From contig NW_003314304.1 of the NCBI RefSeq assembly GCF_000143415.4, forward strand, positions 72,905-136,904: 64,000 nt of DNA. The letters run 5' to 3'. Numbering within the stretch: position 1 is the stretch's first letter; every line of letters begins with the position of its first letter. This document shows positions 11,891 to 22,167 of the stretch, piece after piece. The stretch is from Selaginella moellendorffii (lineage: Eukaryota > Streptophyta > Lycopodiopsida > Selaginellales > Selaginellaceae). The notes under the pieces are model-generated. The model saw nothing but the letters and a program-made list of their open reading frames with translations, ran no database searches and was not told where the DNA came from. Position numbers and translations under genes: made by a program.

Positions 11891-13000
11891 TCGGGACCGA
11901 GACCGAGACCGAGGCCGAGGCCGAGACCGAGCCCGAGCCCGAGTCCGAGTCTGAATCCGAATCCGAGTCCGAGTCTGAGTCCGAGTCCGAGTCCGGAGCC
12001 TGAGAGGGTGAAAGCCCAAAGCGTTCGTCTCCCAGACCCTGGGGGGTTTGGTGAGCTCCAAAAGTATAGTAGGGGGAGGACTGCAGTGGAGCCAGTTTGG
12101 CCAGGAAAGGCCAGTTTGGCCCAGGAAGGCCAGACCCAGTGTTGGGTGATGAACTGACCACTGGGAAGTCCAAGACTAGAGTGAATACGGACCGACAAGC
12201 GGGGTAGCTTGGTGAAGTGTTCAAGAGCCGGCTCTAGTTCCCCCGGGAGATCGACTGGCCGATGCTCCCAGTCCAAGTGTGGGTGGCACTACCTACTTGG
12301 ATACCAGGCGTGGCTCAACGGAACCTCGCTCTAAGCCCATGGCTAGAGCACCTAAAGGCGATAGGTGGGGAGAGTACCCAGGTGGCTCGCGTAAGGCCAC
12401 GGTGTTCCGAAATGTCATCCCAAAGGCCCAGACTGTGGAAAGGAAGAGGAGCAGTCCTCTGGGGTAGTGACCAAGGACGCAGTCGTGTGGTGAGGAAGTC
12501 CCAGAGGACCGTGGGACTTAGGGGTCGGGCCTGTGGGCCTCGATCCAGTGGCAGTGTTGGCAAACACGGCCAGGGGCAGAAAGGGACTTGGTAGGAACTG
12601 ACAAAGGGACTTTGGGGAAGGCGATTCCCTAGGTCTGTGGGCATCCTAAGGATGCTAAGGAGTGGATCCAGGATGACCCCTCGTAGACAGATGGCCCAGT
12701 CTTGGAGAGACGGGATGGTGATGCAAGTGGTATTGGACCATTTGCGCAGCAAAGGTGAATGGGCATGGCCTTAGCGTAACAGGCCGAGATGTCAGTGGTA
12801 CCTTTGGGTGTCGGTCATGGGATCGGACACGTGGAGCACTTGGACCAAGTGCAAAGGTTGAGTGGCATGGATGCCATTCTCGGGGCTAGCAAGCCCCAAG
12901 TCCTGAATGGGACTTATGGAGGTTGTGAATGAGACTCCTCCAAGTGGTCGGAGGTGTGGTTAAGTGACTAAAGTAGAATGGAAAAATTTAGTCGCTTACA
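11219..13000 (+). repeat. 3' LTR of the complete F1 element
   Basis: It is 1782 bp from TGTGAGACAC to CGCTTACA. It matches the 5' LTR except for repeat-unit number in the array (about 11,450-12,002), one copy instead of two of the 25-bp unit, and scattered single bases. Confidence 0.93.
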
Positions 13001-13005
13001 TATCC

Positions 13006-14293
13006 ATCCACAAGTGGTCATCCCAGATCCACTCCTTAGCATCCTTAGGATGCCCGTAAACATGGGGAACAACCTTCCCCAATATCCCTTTTTCAATCCC
13101 TATCAAATCCCTTTCCGACCATGGCTATGTTCGCTAATATTGCCACTGGATCAAGGCCCATAGGCCCAACCACCAAGTACCACAGTCCTCTAGGACTTCC
13201 TTACCATTTGACCATATCCTTAGTCACTACACTAGAGGACTGCTCCTCTTCTTTTCCACAGATTAAGACTTTGGGACAACATTTCGGAACACCGTGGCCT
13301 TATGCGAGCCTCATGTGTACTCTCCCCACCTTCTGCCTTTGGGTGCTCTAGACATGGGCTTAGAGCAAGTTTCTGTTGAGCCACACCAGGTATCCAAGTA
13401 GGTAGTGCCACCCATGCTTGAATTGGAAGCATCGGCCATTCGATCTCTCGAGGGAACTAGGGCCAGCTTTTGAACACTTCACCAAGCTGCCCTACTTGTC
13501 GGTCCATATTCATTCTAGCCTTGGACTTCCCAGTGGTTATCCCATTACCCAACACCTAGGTACAGCCTTCCCGGGCCAAATTGGCCTTTTCTGGCCAAAC
13601 TGGCTCCACTGGAGTCCTCCCCCTACTATACTTTTGGAGCTCACCAAACCTCCCAGGGTCTGGGAGATGAACACTTTGGGCTTTCACCCTCAAACTCGAA
13701 CTCGGGCTTGGACTTAGGCTCAAACTCGGACTCAAACTCAGACTCGGGCTTGGGCTTGTTCTCGGCTTCGGCCTCAATCTCGGTCTTGGTCTTGGTCCCG
13801 GTCTTGTTCTCGATCTTGGTCCCAGTCTCGTTCTCGGTCTAGGTCTCAGTCTCGACCCTCAGACTCCATCTCGGACTCTATCTCGGACTCTATCTTGAGT
13901 CCATCTTAGACTCCATCTCAAACTCCATCTCGAACTCCATCTCAAGTCCATCTCAGACTCCATCTCGGGTCCATCTCAGACTCTATCTCAAATCCTTCTC
14001 AGACTCCATCTCGGGTCCGTCTCAAACTCCATCTCGGACTCCATCTTGGACTCCATCTCGAACTCAACCACATGTCATGTGTTGGTCCTCTTGTGTGCCT
14101 TTTCTAGAGACTCTTTTATTGCTCACTTTGTGCTCGTTCTTCAAACACTTCGTTGGGAGTTCCACTCCTGCTCTTGACTTTTCAAGTCAGAGCTTTTAGT
14201 CCAAACATGTTATGCTTGTTTGGCTTTCCCTTTAGCCACTACCATATGGCACTCATCAGCTCCACTTTGGGGCTTAGGGATTTGTGTCTCACA
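13006..14293 (-). repeat. Second part of the 3' LTR of the old reverse F1 element
   Basis: It continues the LTR of 5062-5372 after the inserted element and ends GTGTCTCACA. Its array (about 13,685-14,070) is shorter and more mutated than in the young element. It is followed by the reverse purine tract. Confidence 0.85.
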
Positions 14294-14364
14294 ACTCCAC
14301 CACCCATAAACAAAGTTTGATGTCCTCATAAAATAATAAACTATTTTATAAAGTAATACTACCA
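14294..14364 (-). mobile_element. End of the old F1 internal region with its purine tract
   Basis: It is the reverse complement of about 11,148-11,218 with mutations, including ACTCCACCACCCATA, the complement of the F1 purine tract. It stops exactly where the chromodomain element's LTR begins. Confidence 0.75.
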
Positions 14365-14730
14365 TGTATTGTCAAGACCCCCAACAAGATCAAGATTGAA
14401 AAATGCAAAAGACAAAGAAAAAAGCTAGTGGAAACAAAGAAGAGGCCTTAAACTGGCGTTGATTCAGATTGTGGAGAAATGGAACAAAGCTAACCTATAT
14501 ATATTATAGGTTGATGAAGCTCCACCACTCTTGGATCGAGGACGGCCTAAATATAATTGAGGTCGAGGAAGCGCCACATCATCATCAGGAATGTGGCTTG
14601 AGACTCAGGAATCGTACAGGAAATCAGAGAGTCAGGAATAGGGAAGTGTCTTGAGAGTTAGGAATGTGGTCTGCAAGTCAGGAATCCGGCGAGAGTTAGG
14701 AATGTGGCAAGAATTGGGGGATTTCTGACA
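14365..14730 (-). repeat. 3' LTR of the chromodomain Ty3 element
   Basis: Read on the minus strand it begins TGTCAGAAATCCCCC and ends GACAATACA, 366 bp with TG/CA ends. The purine tract GAGGAGGGGGTGC lies directly before it (14,731-14,743). The five bases beyond its end are TACCA, with no partner because the other end is truncated. Confidence 0.8.
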
Positions 14731-14879
14731 GCACCCCCTCCTCAAAAACGAGTGGAACAAGGACGTGAACGAGAATGAAGAGGAGGATGAGATGAGTGGT
14801 GAGGGATGGGAGATGGAGAAAAAGAATGAGGACTAGGACGAAAAGGATAGCGATGGTGGAAGTCTTGAACAAGGTCAGG

Positions 14880-15560
14880 AGAATGAATTAGGTTGTCCAC
14901 AGGTTCCCAAGTGCGTTCCTCAGGTCCATAACCCTTTCAGTCGACCAGATAGTCGAGTTTAGACCGTGAAATCTTGGAATCAAGGATGTCCTGAACCTCG
15001 TACTTAGACCCATCCTCGAGCTGCACTAGTGGAGGCGGAGGAATGACCCGATTTGGAATAGGACTGGGAATATAAGGCTCAAGGAGAGAGGAGTGAAAAA
15101 CGGGGTGAATTTGATATGAGGAGGGAAGTGCAAGGCGATAAGTGATAGGATTAATGATGGTAGTGATAGGGAAAGGACCGAGGCCTTTGAAATCAAGTTT
15201 TGGATAGGGTCTGGTGGTGGAGATATTTTGCCTGAGGAGCCAAACTTTATCCTCGATATTGTAAGGGGGACAATCCTGACAATGGACATTGGCAAATGTT
15301 TTGTGAGATTCTTGAGCACGATAGAGGTGGAAGGAGATGGAGTTGTGGATTTCCTGGAGGTTGGAGACAAATGCCTCAGAGCGGGGATTGGAATGAGAAG
15401 ATTCGGATGGAGAAGGAAGTGAGAGATTGAATCGGGTATTTCGGCTAGAGTTCGCAAAGAAAGGGGAAATTCAAAGAGAGGAGTGAACAGAGTTGTTATA
15501 GGAAAACTCAGCAAGGGGAAGGATATCGAACCAGTTAACCTGATGATAGTTGATGAAGCA
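14880..15560 (-). pseudogene. Integrase C-terminus and chromodomain of the Ty3 element
   Basis: Minus-strand reading gives a GPFPI...YRLALP stretch and IHPVFHSSLLEPY, the usual integrase tail. Then follows a chromodomain with YEVQDILDSK, LDYLVD-KGY and EERTWEPVDNL. The aromatic-cage tryptophan before KGY is replaced by a TGA stop. Chromodomains bind methylated histone tails; this copy would be cut short before the cage is complete. Confidence 0.8.
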
Positions 15561-16325
15561 CCTCAAAAATTGTTCCAATGTCTGAATTGTTCGCTCAGAC
15601 TATCCATCAGTTTGAGGATGATACGCCGAAGAGAGGTTGGCCTTCACTCCAAGTAGCTGCAAAAACTGTTGCCAGAAATGAGAGATGAACTGAGGTCCCT
15701 GATCCGAAACCACATCTGCAAGAATCCCATGAAGTCAGAAAATTTCCCTGAATACTAGTTTTGCCATGTCCTCACCCGAAAACTCCTTGGTACACAGTAG
15801 GAAGTGAGCCATCTTTGTGAAGCAATCCACCATGACTAAAATGTTGTTGAAGCCTCCAGAACTCGGAAGATCACTCAAGAAATCCATGGAGATGGATTCC
15901 CAAGGACCTGAAGGGACTAGGAGGGAATGAAGCAAACCTAAAGGAAGTTGGCGAAGTACCTTATTCTGGGCACAAGTGTCACAGGAGGTAACAAAAGCTT
16001 TGATGTAGTCGTCCATGTGAGGCCACCAAAAGTCCCGTGCAACTAGCTCATAGGTTTTCGCAATGCCGAAGTGACCAGCAGTTGGGCTATCGTGGCACAC
16101 CATCAGAACCAACCTTTGAGCATCACCTTCAGGAACGTAAAGCTGCTCCCCACAGTACAATAAGCCATCTAAGAACTCGAACTCGTCAAATTGCCGGTAG
16201 TCGAGAGTCACTGGGTGTCCAGCCTGAAGATGGGGGAAAATGTCGCTGGTGAGATCATCAAATTGAAGATCGTTTCTGATCACATCTATCAAGGAGGAGT
16301 CCTGAGGGGCCAGGGAAATTGCCAT
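15560..16325 (-). pseudogene. Integrase zinc-finger and catalytic core of the Ty3 element
   Basis: The open part (16,325-15,735) has the HH-CC zinc finger (H...GHFGIAKT...FWWPHM...CDTCAQNK) and the first catalytic segment SMDFLSDLPSSGGFNNILVM. A stop after VFREIF interrupts the frame. The next stretch carries DVVSDQGPQF with the second acidic residue and SAYHPQTDG before another stop. Integrase inserts the cDNA into the genome; this copy is split by nonsense codons. Confidence 0.85.
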
Positions 16326-16556
16326 AACTTGAAGCCGATCAGGACCAAGGATAACTTGATCCTGTTGATCGAAGGCAAGATTACCAGGCCTGAGACTGAG
16401 ATAGGAGCACCTTGAAAGAGCATCAGGAAGGCCTTGAAGCTTTCCAGGTTTGTACTTGATAACAAAGTCAAACCGACTCAGGAATTGTGCCCACCTTACT
16501 TAACGATGGCTCAAAACTCAGGAAGTGGCAAAGTACTCGAGATTTTTGTGATTCGT

Positions 16557-17075
16557 CTAGACTATTGTTTGATGGCCTGCCCCCTCCAAGAAACGGCGCC
16601 ACTCTCCAAAGGAATCCACGATGGCAAGGAGCTCCTTGTCATGGATTTCGTAATTGATCTCCGTAGGCTGGAATTTCCGAGAATGGAAAGCAACCGGATG
16701 AAGTTTTTGATCCACTCCGAGTTGAGACAGCACAACACCGATGGCAAAGTCGGAGGCATCAACCTCAATGAAGAAAGATTGTGAGGGATCAGCATGGATC
16801 AAGATGGGAGCAGAACTAAAGGCTGCCTTGAGTGTGTCGAAGGCCTGCTGGGCAGCAGCAGACCAAGAGAAGGGAACATCCTTGTGAGTGAGATGCGTGA
16901 GAGGAAGGACAATGTCAGAGTAGTGATCAATGAATTTGCTGTAGAAGTTGGCAAAGCCAAGGAAAACCTGAACATCTGACATTGATTGTGGAGGCTCCCA
17001 TTCGAGAATAGTCTTGACTTTGGCAGGATCCATCGTGATACCCTCAAAAGTGACAATATACCCAAGGAATTCCAC
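16557..17075 (-). pseudogene. RT C-terminal part and RNase H of the Ty3 element
   Basis: The minus frame gives EFLGYIVTFEGITMDPAKV and FLGFANFYSKFI of the RT thumb. It then gives the RNase H start with EVDASDFAIGVVLSQ and YEIHDKELLAIV. RNase H removes the RNA strand during reverse transcription. The domain is continuous here but separated from the N-terminal RT half by stops, so it is not part of a working polyprotein. Confidence 0.85.
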
Positions 17076-17129
17076 AAACTGCTGATCGAAGGAACATTTC
17101 TCAAGCTTCGCGTATAGACCGTGTTCTCA

Positions 17130-18038
17130 CAGCTTCGCCAGCACCTTGCGTACATGTTCGTCGTGCTCCTCCTGAGTTTTTTAGTAGATGAGGTAGACGA
17201 TCACCATCTAATTAAGAAACTCCCGAAAGACATCGTTCGACATGTGTTGGAAAACTACTGGGGCATTTGTCAAGCCAAATGGCATGACAGTGTACTCGAA
17301 GTGGCCATAACGGGTTCGAAACGCAGTCTTCCATTCATCACCAGGCCAGATCCGGATCAGGTTGTATGCTCCACGGAGGTCGATCTTGGTGAAGAAGCGG
17401 GCACTGCCGAGGCGTTCCAACAGGTCTGAGATCATGGGCAGCAGATAATGGTTCTGAACAATCACCTTGTTCAAACCTCGGTAGTTGATGACTAGCCGGA
17501 AACTCCTATCCTTCTTCTTGACAAAGAAGACAAGCGCTCCAGCCGGGGATTGCAAATGCCGAATGTACCCTGAGGCAAGGTTTTCATCCACGTACTCTTT
17601 GAGGGCGTTAAGCTCGGATAGGGATAACCCGTAGATAGGCCCCCACGGAGGTGATGCTCCTTCCTGTAAATCAATAGGACAGTCATAAGGCCGATGAACA
17701 GGCAATACACTAGCTTTTTTCTTGTTAAACACATCCCCAAAATCATGATACTTCTCAGGAAGACTAACAGGAGAAACATGCAAAGCAAAAAGGAAAATAG
17801 GTTCTTCATGAAGGAGTTCTTTCATAGTGATTGTGGAGATAGGAGGAGGTGTACGACTAAATGGAATGATGAGACGAGGATACTGTCTAGTGTAAGATGG
17901 AAGAGAGGGAAAAGAAGAGGGTGAAAACTTTGTAGAGTCAGGAACAGAACCCTGATTTGAGTTTAGGGAACTTTTCCTGATTCGGACTCGATGAACAGTA
18001 GGGGAAGCCATGGGAGATGGTGATGTGGGAGAGATCAA
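17130..18038 (-). pseudogene. Reverse transcriptase of the Ty3 element, catalytic YxDD lost
   Basis: The minus frame carries RT motifs in order: VDENLASGYIR, FVKKKDRSFRLVINYRGLN, PMISDLLERL, FTKIDLRGAYNLIRI, AFRTRYGHFEYTVMPFGLTNAP. A stop codon follows FREFLN. At the active-site position (about 17,184-17,199) the reading is VYLIY followed by a stop, so both aspartates of YxDD are absent, consistent with a 12-bp in-frame deletion. The protein would be catalytically dead even without the stops. Confidence 0.88.
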
Positions 18039-18050
18039 CTGTAATTCCTT

Positions 18051-18507
18051 CTAATAGATCTGAGGCTGATGTAGTTGGAACCAAGGAAGACTGAGCACCA
18101 CAAAGGAGGACTTGTTGTTGATGATGTTGAAGGCGATATCGGTGACGGTGGACCCGATGTGTACTCGAATAGGCAACATTTCCCTAAGTCCAAAAGATGG
18201 AGACACAAAATGCCTGCCAATGCCTTCAACCCTCAGATCCCGTATGGTAGGAGAAAGAGGAATGTGATGTCGGGCAGCAAAGTCCGTGTCCATGAAGCAA
18301 GAAGTTGCACCTGAGTCTAGTAGCACTAGAGCCTTGAGTCTTGATTGTTCGATGAAAGAAAGGAGACATGGGATGCGGAAGTTGCGGGAATTGGTGTGGC
18401 TTTGATGAAAGGTGGTGAGGAGCTTGATAAAGAAGAAAAGTGATTTTTATTCGGGGAGTCCAAACAAACAGCTCCTACTCTGTTTGGACAAGGTTTTTTC
18501 CTGTACC
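18051..18507 (-). pseudogene. Aspartic protease and gag tail of the Ty3 element
   Basis: The minus frame gives LLDSGATSCFMD, the retroviral-type aspartic protease motif, followed by LRVEGIGRHFVSP and FVVLSLPWF typical of chromovirus proteases. Upstream, a gag tail with a Cys-rich remnant runs to the break at about 18,507. The protease would cut the polyprotein. A stop separates it from RT. The zinc knuckle is not clear. Confidence 0.8.
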
Positions 18508-19556
18508 CAACCTCCGTATATGCATCTATGGATGGCATCACCTAGGATGCCTAGCATGACTCCCCACACCAGTGCACCAATTTATACTCAAAGCACACTA
18601 CAGATCACAGCTTAGGAACCTAGTTCCTCTACACTACCAAGTCCTTTCACTTGACAAGTCTGAGATCATGCATGAACTCCTCCATACTTGGCCCCATAGG
18701 CCACCCTTTTTGAAGTTAACACCTTCAACTAGGGTATTTGTTCCCCCAACTTGCCAACCTTGCTTAGCAAATCATCTAACCACTGTAATAAGCGTGAAAG
18801 TCCTTAACCATCAACTTTTGTTCAAAGCTATCTCTTTGAACACTCGGGAACTACTTCCCTGACCTTGATAGCGTTGCTTCATGGCAAGCTCCAAGACCAC
18901 GCTTCTGCTGTGCCACTCTGATTTTGCGCATTCTATAAACCATTTACACTTGGTTTTCTAGGTACTATACTACCTAGAATTGTCTTTGGAAACATTGAAG
19001 GAACTCTGTCCCTTACCTTACTAAGGCTTCTCCTTTCACAAGCTTTTTAATTGCCATATAGTCTAACATGAATAATTTCATATTTTAGACTCTCCATAAC
19101 ATCACAGTTGCTAGTAGCAACATGCTCGAGCACCCACTTGATTCTCCACTCCCAACTTATATAACTAGCCTTATGTATGCCTTTTGATTCCTATGGTTAG
19201 GTTCTATCCCTTTACTATTTACCTTTTGGCCTCACACGTTATTCTCCTCCAGCCTAGGAGGATAGTTTTGCATTTTCTACCATGCCTTAACAAGTATTCT
19301 TAGGGATGAACATACCCATTAACCTAAGGAGTGGTTCCTCCATCCAGGTATGCTCACCTTGTAATCCCACACACCGAGATTAATATTGCTACTTATGGGC
19401 CTTTATATACCTATTACTAACCTTGCCAAAATCCCTTTCTTGCTTTGTCCAATTCAGATATACGGACTTCTTTTACCTCTGCAACATTGGACGTTTGGAT
19501 AGCACCTCCTATCTGTCATTCACTAGGGACTTAGTCCCTTGGGCCTTATCTAATGC
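18508..19556 (-). mobile_element. Internal segment of the old reverse F1 element
   Basis: It is the reverse complement, with mutations, of about 8620-9655 of the complete F1 element. It ends with the target AATGC (19,552-19,556) of the F2 insertion and continues at 29,268. No coding domain is seen. Confidence 0.8.
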
Positions 19557-20572
19557 TGTCGCGAATGTGACTTCAGGTATCGAAAGTTACCTGTCGGCTA
19601 GTCCTTACGGACACTCTTACCTTACTGCCACGATGGCAGGAGGTCGGTATTGCTGGACCTGTTATTAGTCTCCACCTAAGCTAGTTGAGAAACTGGTCAC
19701 CACATGTGCACTTAGACCGGAAGGGCACTAAGGAAGGAAATCCTAAGTTGTCATTTAGTCAAGCAGACTTGACACGGTGATGAGAAACTCATGATGTTGG
19801 CTTGCACTTGCTAGTGTTGGGAACCCCCGCGATATTGAGCTTGGTCCCTCAATATCGCTAGATGATAGCTTACCGTGTCTGCCAAACACCCTCGCTATCA
19901 TGCCTTTTGTGTTGGTCTCATTTCGGTCCCAAATGCTATTTATGGAAAGTGTCCAAATTTGCTTATTTGGCATATTTACGGAATGTAGAGATCGGCCTGA
20001 ACGCAATGGTGTTTGTCCCATATCCAAATTTGCAATCTAAAGACATTCCATATTTAGTAAGTTTCAAGTTTATCCCAAAGACTAACTCCTGATACTAAGG
20101 GAGGCTTGGGGTGAAAGCCTAAAGCATGTGTTCCTCAAGGGGGGGGGGATATGGGGGGTTCCAAATGTATAGTAGGGATAGTGGGTAGGTTGGGCATGGC
20201 CGACCAACCTAAGGCATAGTCTAGCTCCTGCTTGCGTGCCTGTCCTTGTTCTGCGTCCGGCTTGGGTCTAAGCCCAAGTTCCATTCCATGCTAGTTGGTG
20301 GAGTACCCATATCCTCGCGTTAGGCCACCGGTATGCTAAAATATCGCCAGACTCCATTTGGCTCCGTTTTGCGTGCTAGTCCTGGCATTGGGATGTTGGT
20401 TGCTCCAGGATTGTTCCAAGTCGCTCTGGGCCCCTGTCCCTTCGCTCTTTGGGCTATATGCTTGAGAGTTGCTCCGTGGTTCGGTTCCATCACTCCTTGG
20501 CTCCACGCTTGGGAGTTTGGCACCGTTCTTTCGTTCAGTGGCCCAAGGCCCTGAACCTCGAGTTCCTATGGA

Positions 20573-20621
20573 CACGTGGCATGCACATGTGGCATGTGAC
20601 ACGTGGCATCTGTCACGTGGC
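20573..20621 (+). promoter_or_regulatory. Cluster of G-box/ABRE-like words in the F2 LTR
   Basis: CACGTGGC occurs at 20,573, 20,600 and 20,614, with the variant CACATGTGGC at 20,584. CACGTGGC is the classical plant ABRE/G-box core bound by bZIP and bHLH factors. The same cluster recurs with point changes in the other two F2 LTRs. Whether it drives LTR transcription is inference. Confidence 0.5.
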
Positions 20622-20653
20622 ACAAAGAGGGTTTAGGTTCCGCTTCGTGGTGT

Positions 20654-20680
20654 TATCCTATGGTAAATCACCATAGGATA
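20654..20680 (+). other. Perfect 11-bp hairpin near the F2 LTR end
   Basis: TATCCTATGGT, a five-base loop, then ACCATAGGATA. It lies about 25 bases before the LTR end and is repeated intact at about 29,211-29,237 and decayed near 2040-2060. The position suggests an RNA structure in the transcript leader or 3' end. Confidence 0.6.
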
Positions 20681-20707
20681 AAGGGTCAAAACCACGTGCG
20701 CTACATT

Positions 20708-20719
20708 TGGTATCAGAGG
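20708..20719 (+). promoter_or_regulatory. F2 primer-binding site for initiator tRNA-Met
   Basis: TGGTATCAGAGG lies two bases after the 5' LTR and is complementary to plant initiator tRNA-Met except at the last base. Confidence 0.9.
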
Positions 20720-22167
20720 ATGAGTCTCAGCGAGTACTATTTAATGAGATTAGGCAACTAGTCTCATTGCATATGCAGAGATGAAAACGATGATCCGAGT
20801 GGGTACACATTTTGGTGCAAAGACTTCGCAATCGTTCCTTGGGTATGGATTCGGTTACCTTCTTGTACCGTAATTATATGAGCTTGCTCTTGGGCTCATA
20901 AGATGGATTTGAGTTGTTCCAGTAGCACGAGTTTGCGCTTGGGCTCGTGAGTGAGGCACATTAGCAACTCAAGGTTGCACTTTGAGTTGGCAGGATTAAT
21001 GTTAGCCTATCGTTGGTTCTGTGAGTTGTTCCATGTACCGTGGGTGAAAGCAAACCTCCCTGGGTTTGTTATGAGTGGCAAATAGGCTGGTCCATAGCTG
21101 TTTAGCATGGCACTAGTGGATCCTTCCTAGGCATGATTATAAATGGATCAATCAAGACTATAGGGATTAATCTATTGGTTCAAGTAATCATGGCCGTGCT
21201 CTCTCATAAACTTTTCTTGGATTGAACTGAAGGCAGTGTGAAAGCAAGCTTGAGGTTTGGTCAAAGATGAGACCGAAAAGAGAGTCATCGGGGACGGAGG
21301 ATCAAATACGTAAATCATTTTCTCTTCTTGGAGAGATGATTTGCAATGAGGTGTTAACTCATTACTTGTGTTCACATCATGCAATCAAGAGTCCCTATCT
21401 TGATGCATGTTGGAAGTGATGGTCTTACAAATGGTGAGTTATGGGATGGATAGTGGTGAAACACTAAACCATTTTGTCTAGGCTCGCTATTGGAAGACTT
21501 GGGTTGCAATGCTCAATTCTTTTCCGGGGAACCTTGCTATTGCTCCTTGAGTAGCTTGGTGTTGGATTAGTGTTGAGTTTGGTCGGAAAGAGAGTGGCAT
21601 GAGCTTGTCCGTGTTGTGAACAAAAGTTAGTGGTGTTGGGTGTCGTAAACCTCTATTGGTGGAGTGTGGCATTTATGTTGCATTTTGTCGAATCGAGTTG
21701 GCATTTGATACTCACATAAACGTTTGAAGTAATGACATAGGCATTGCTCATTGCGTTACTCAATTGATGATCAAGTCATTGTGATGCTTATATCATATCC
21801 ATGTGATAAAGAGTAATGCGTTTACGAAGTTGCTTGGGTAAATGATGATCAACCCCAAAGTGGTTGATGGAGAAGCTAGTCTACTTGAACGAAGTAGCAT
21901 TATAGTAGCTTTGACTGGATTCTCGATGGTGGTTCATTATGCTAAGCTTAAGTAGGTACCTTGTTTCCTAGAGTTCGCCCATTAAGATGTTGGAAAAAGG
22001 TTATAGCATTCATTTGCTATGGCTTGTTGGTTGATTCATTAGCACTTGGAGTAGATTGTTGGATGGAGAAGATGTGTAGTTGGGGCATTGACATCACTAG
22101 CACTTGTGTTAGTGGAGGTGGCATTGTTATTTCAAGTGATAAGGAAGTTTCCTTAGAGCTTGATTTT

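Larger units (their letters stand above)
5373..13000 (+). mobile_element. Complete young non-autonomous LTR retrotransposon F1
   Basis: It has two nearly identical LTRs (5373-7121 and 11,219-13,000), a tRNA-iMet primer-binding site at 7125-7136, a 4.1-kb internal region and a purine-rich tract at 11,204-11,218. It is flanked by the 5-bp duplication TATCC (5368-5372 and 13,001-13,005). The related sequence at about 31,050 has the empty site with a single TATCC. No protease, RT, integrase or zinc knuckle is visible and the longest internal open frames are about 110 codons. It fits the LARD type, moved by proteins of another element. Few LTR-to-LTR base differences indicate recent insertion. Confidence 0.92.
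14365..18507 (-). mobile_element. 5'-truncated chromodomain Ty3/Gypsy retrotransposon (chromovirus type)
   Basis: In minus orientation the fragment starts inside or after gag at about 18,507. It runs through protease, reverse transcriptase, RNase H, integrase and chromodomain to a 3' LTR. The 5' LTR, primer site and most of gag are absent, and the break joins directly to old F1 internal sequence. Several nonsense changes and frame breaks make it inactive. Chromodomain Ty3 elements are widespread in land plants, and the chromodomain steers integration to marked chromatin. Confidence 0.88.
19557..20705 (+). repeat. 5' LTR of the complete F2 element
   Basis: It is 1149 bp, TGTCGCGAATGTG to GTGCGCTACA. 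It has a G tract at about 20,140, a cluster of CACGTGGC words at 20,573-20,621 and a perfect hairpin at 20,654-20,680. It is close to the 3' LTR in sequence. Confidence 0.9.

Noticed and set aside
11156-12276. Frames of up to 346 codons in the F1 3' LTR
   Set aside because: Same array artefact as in the 5' LTR.
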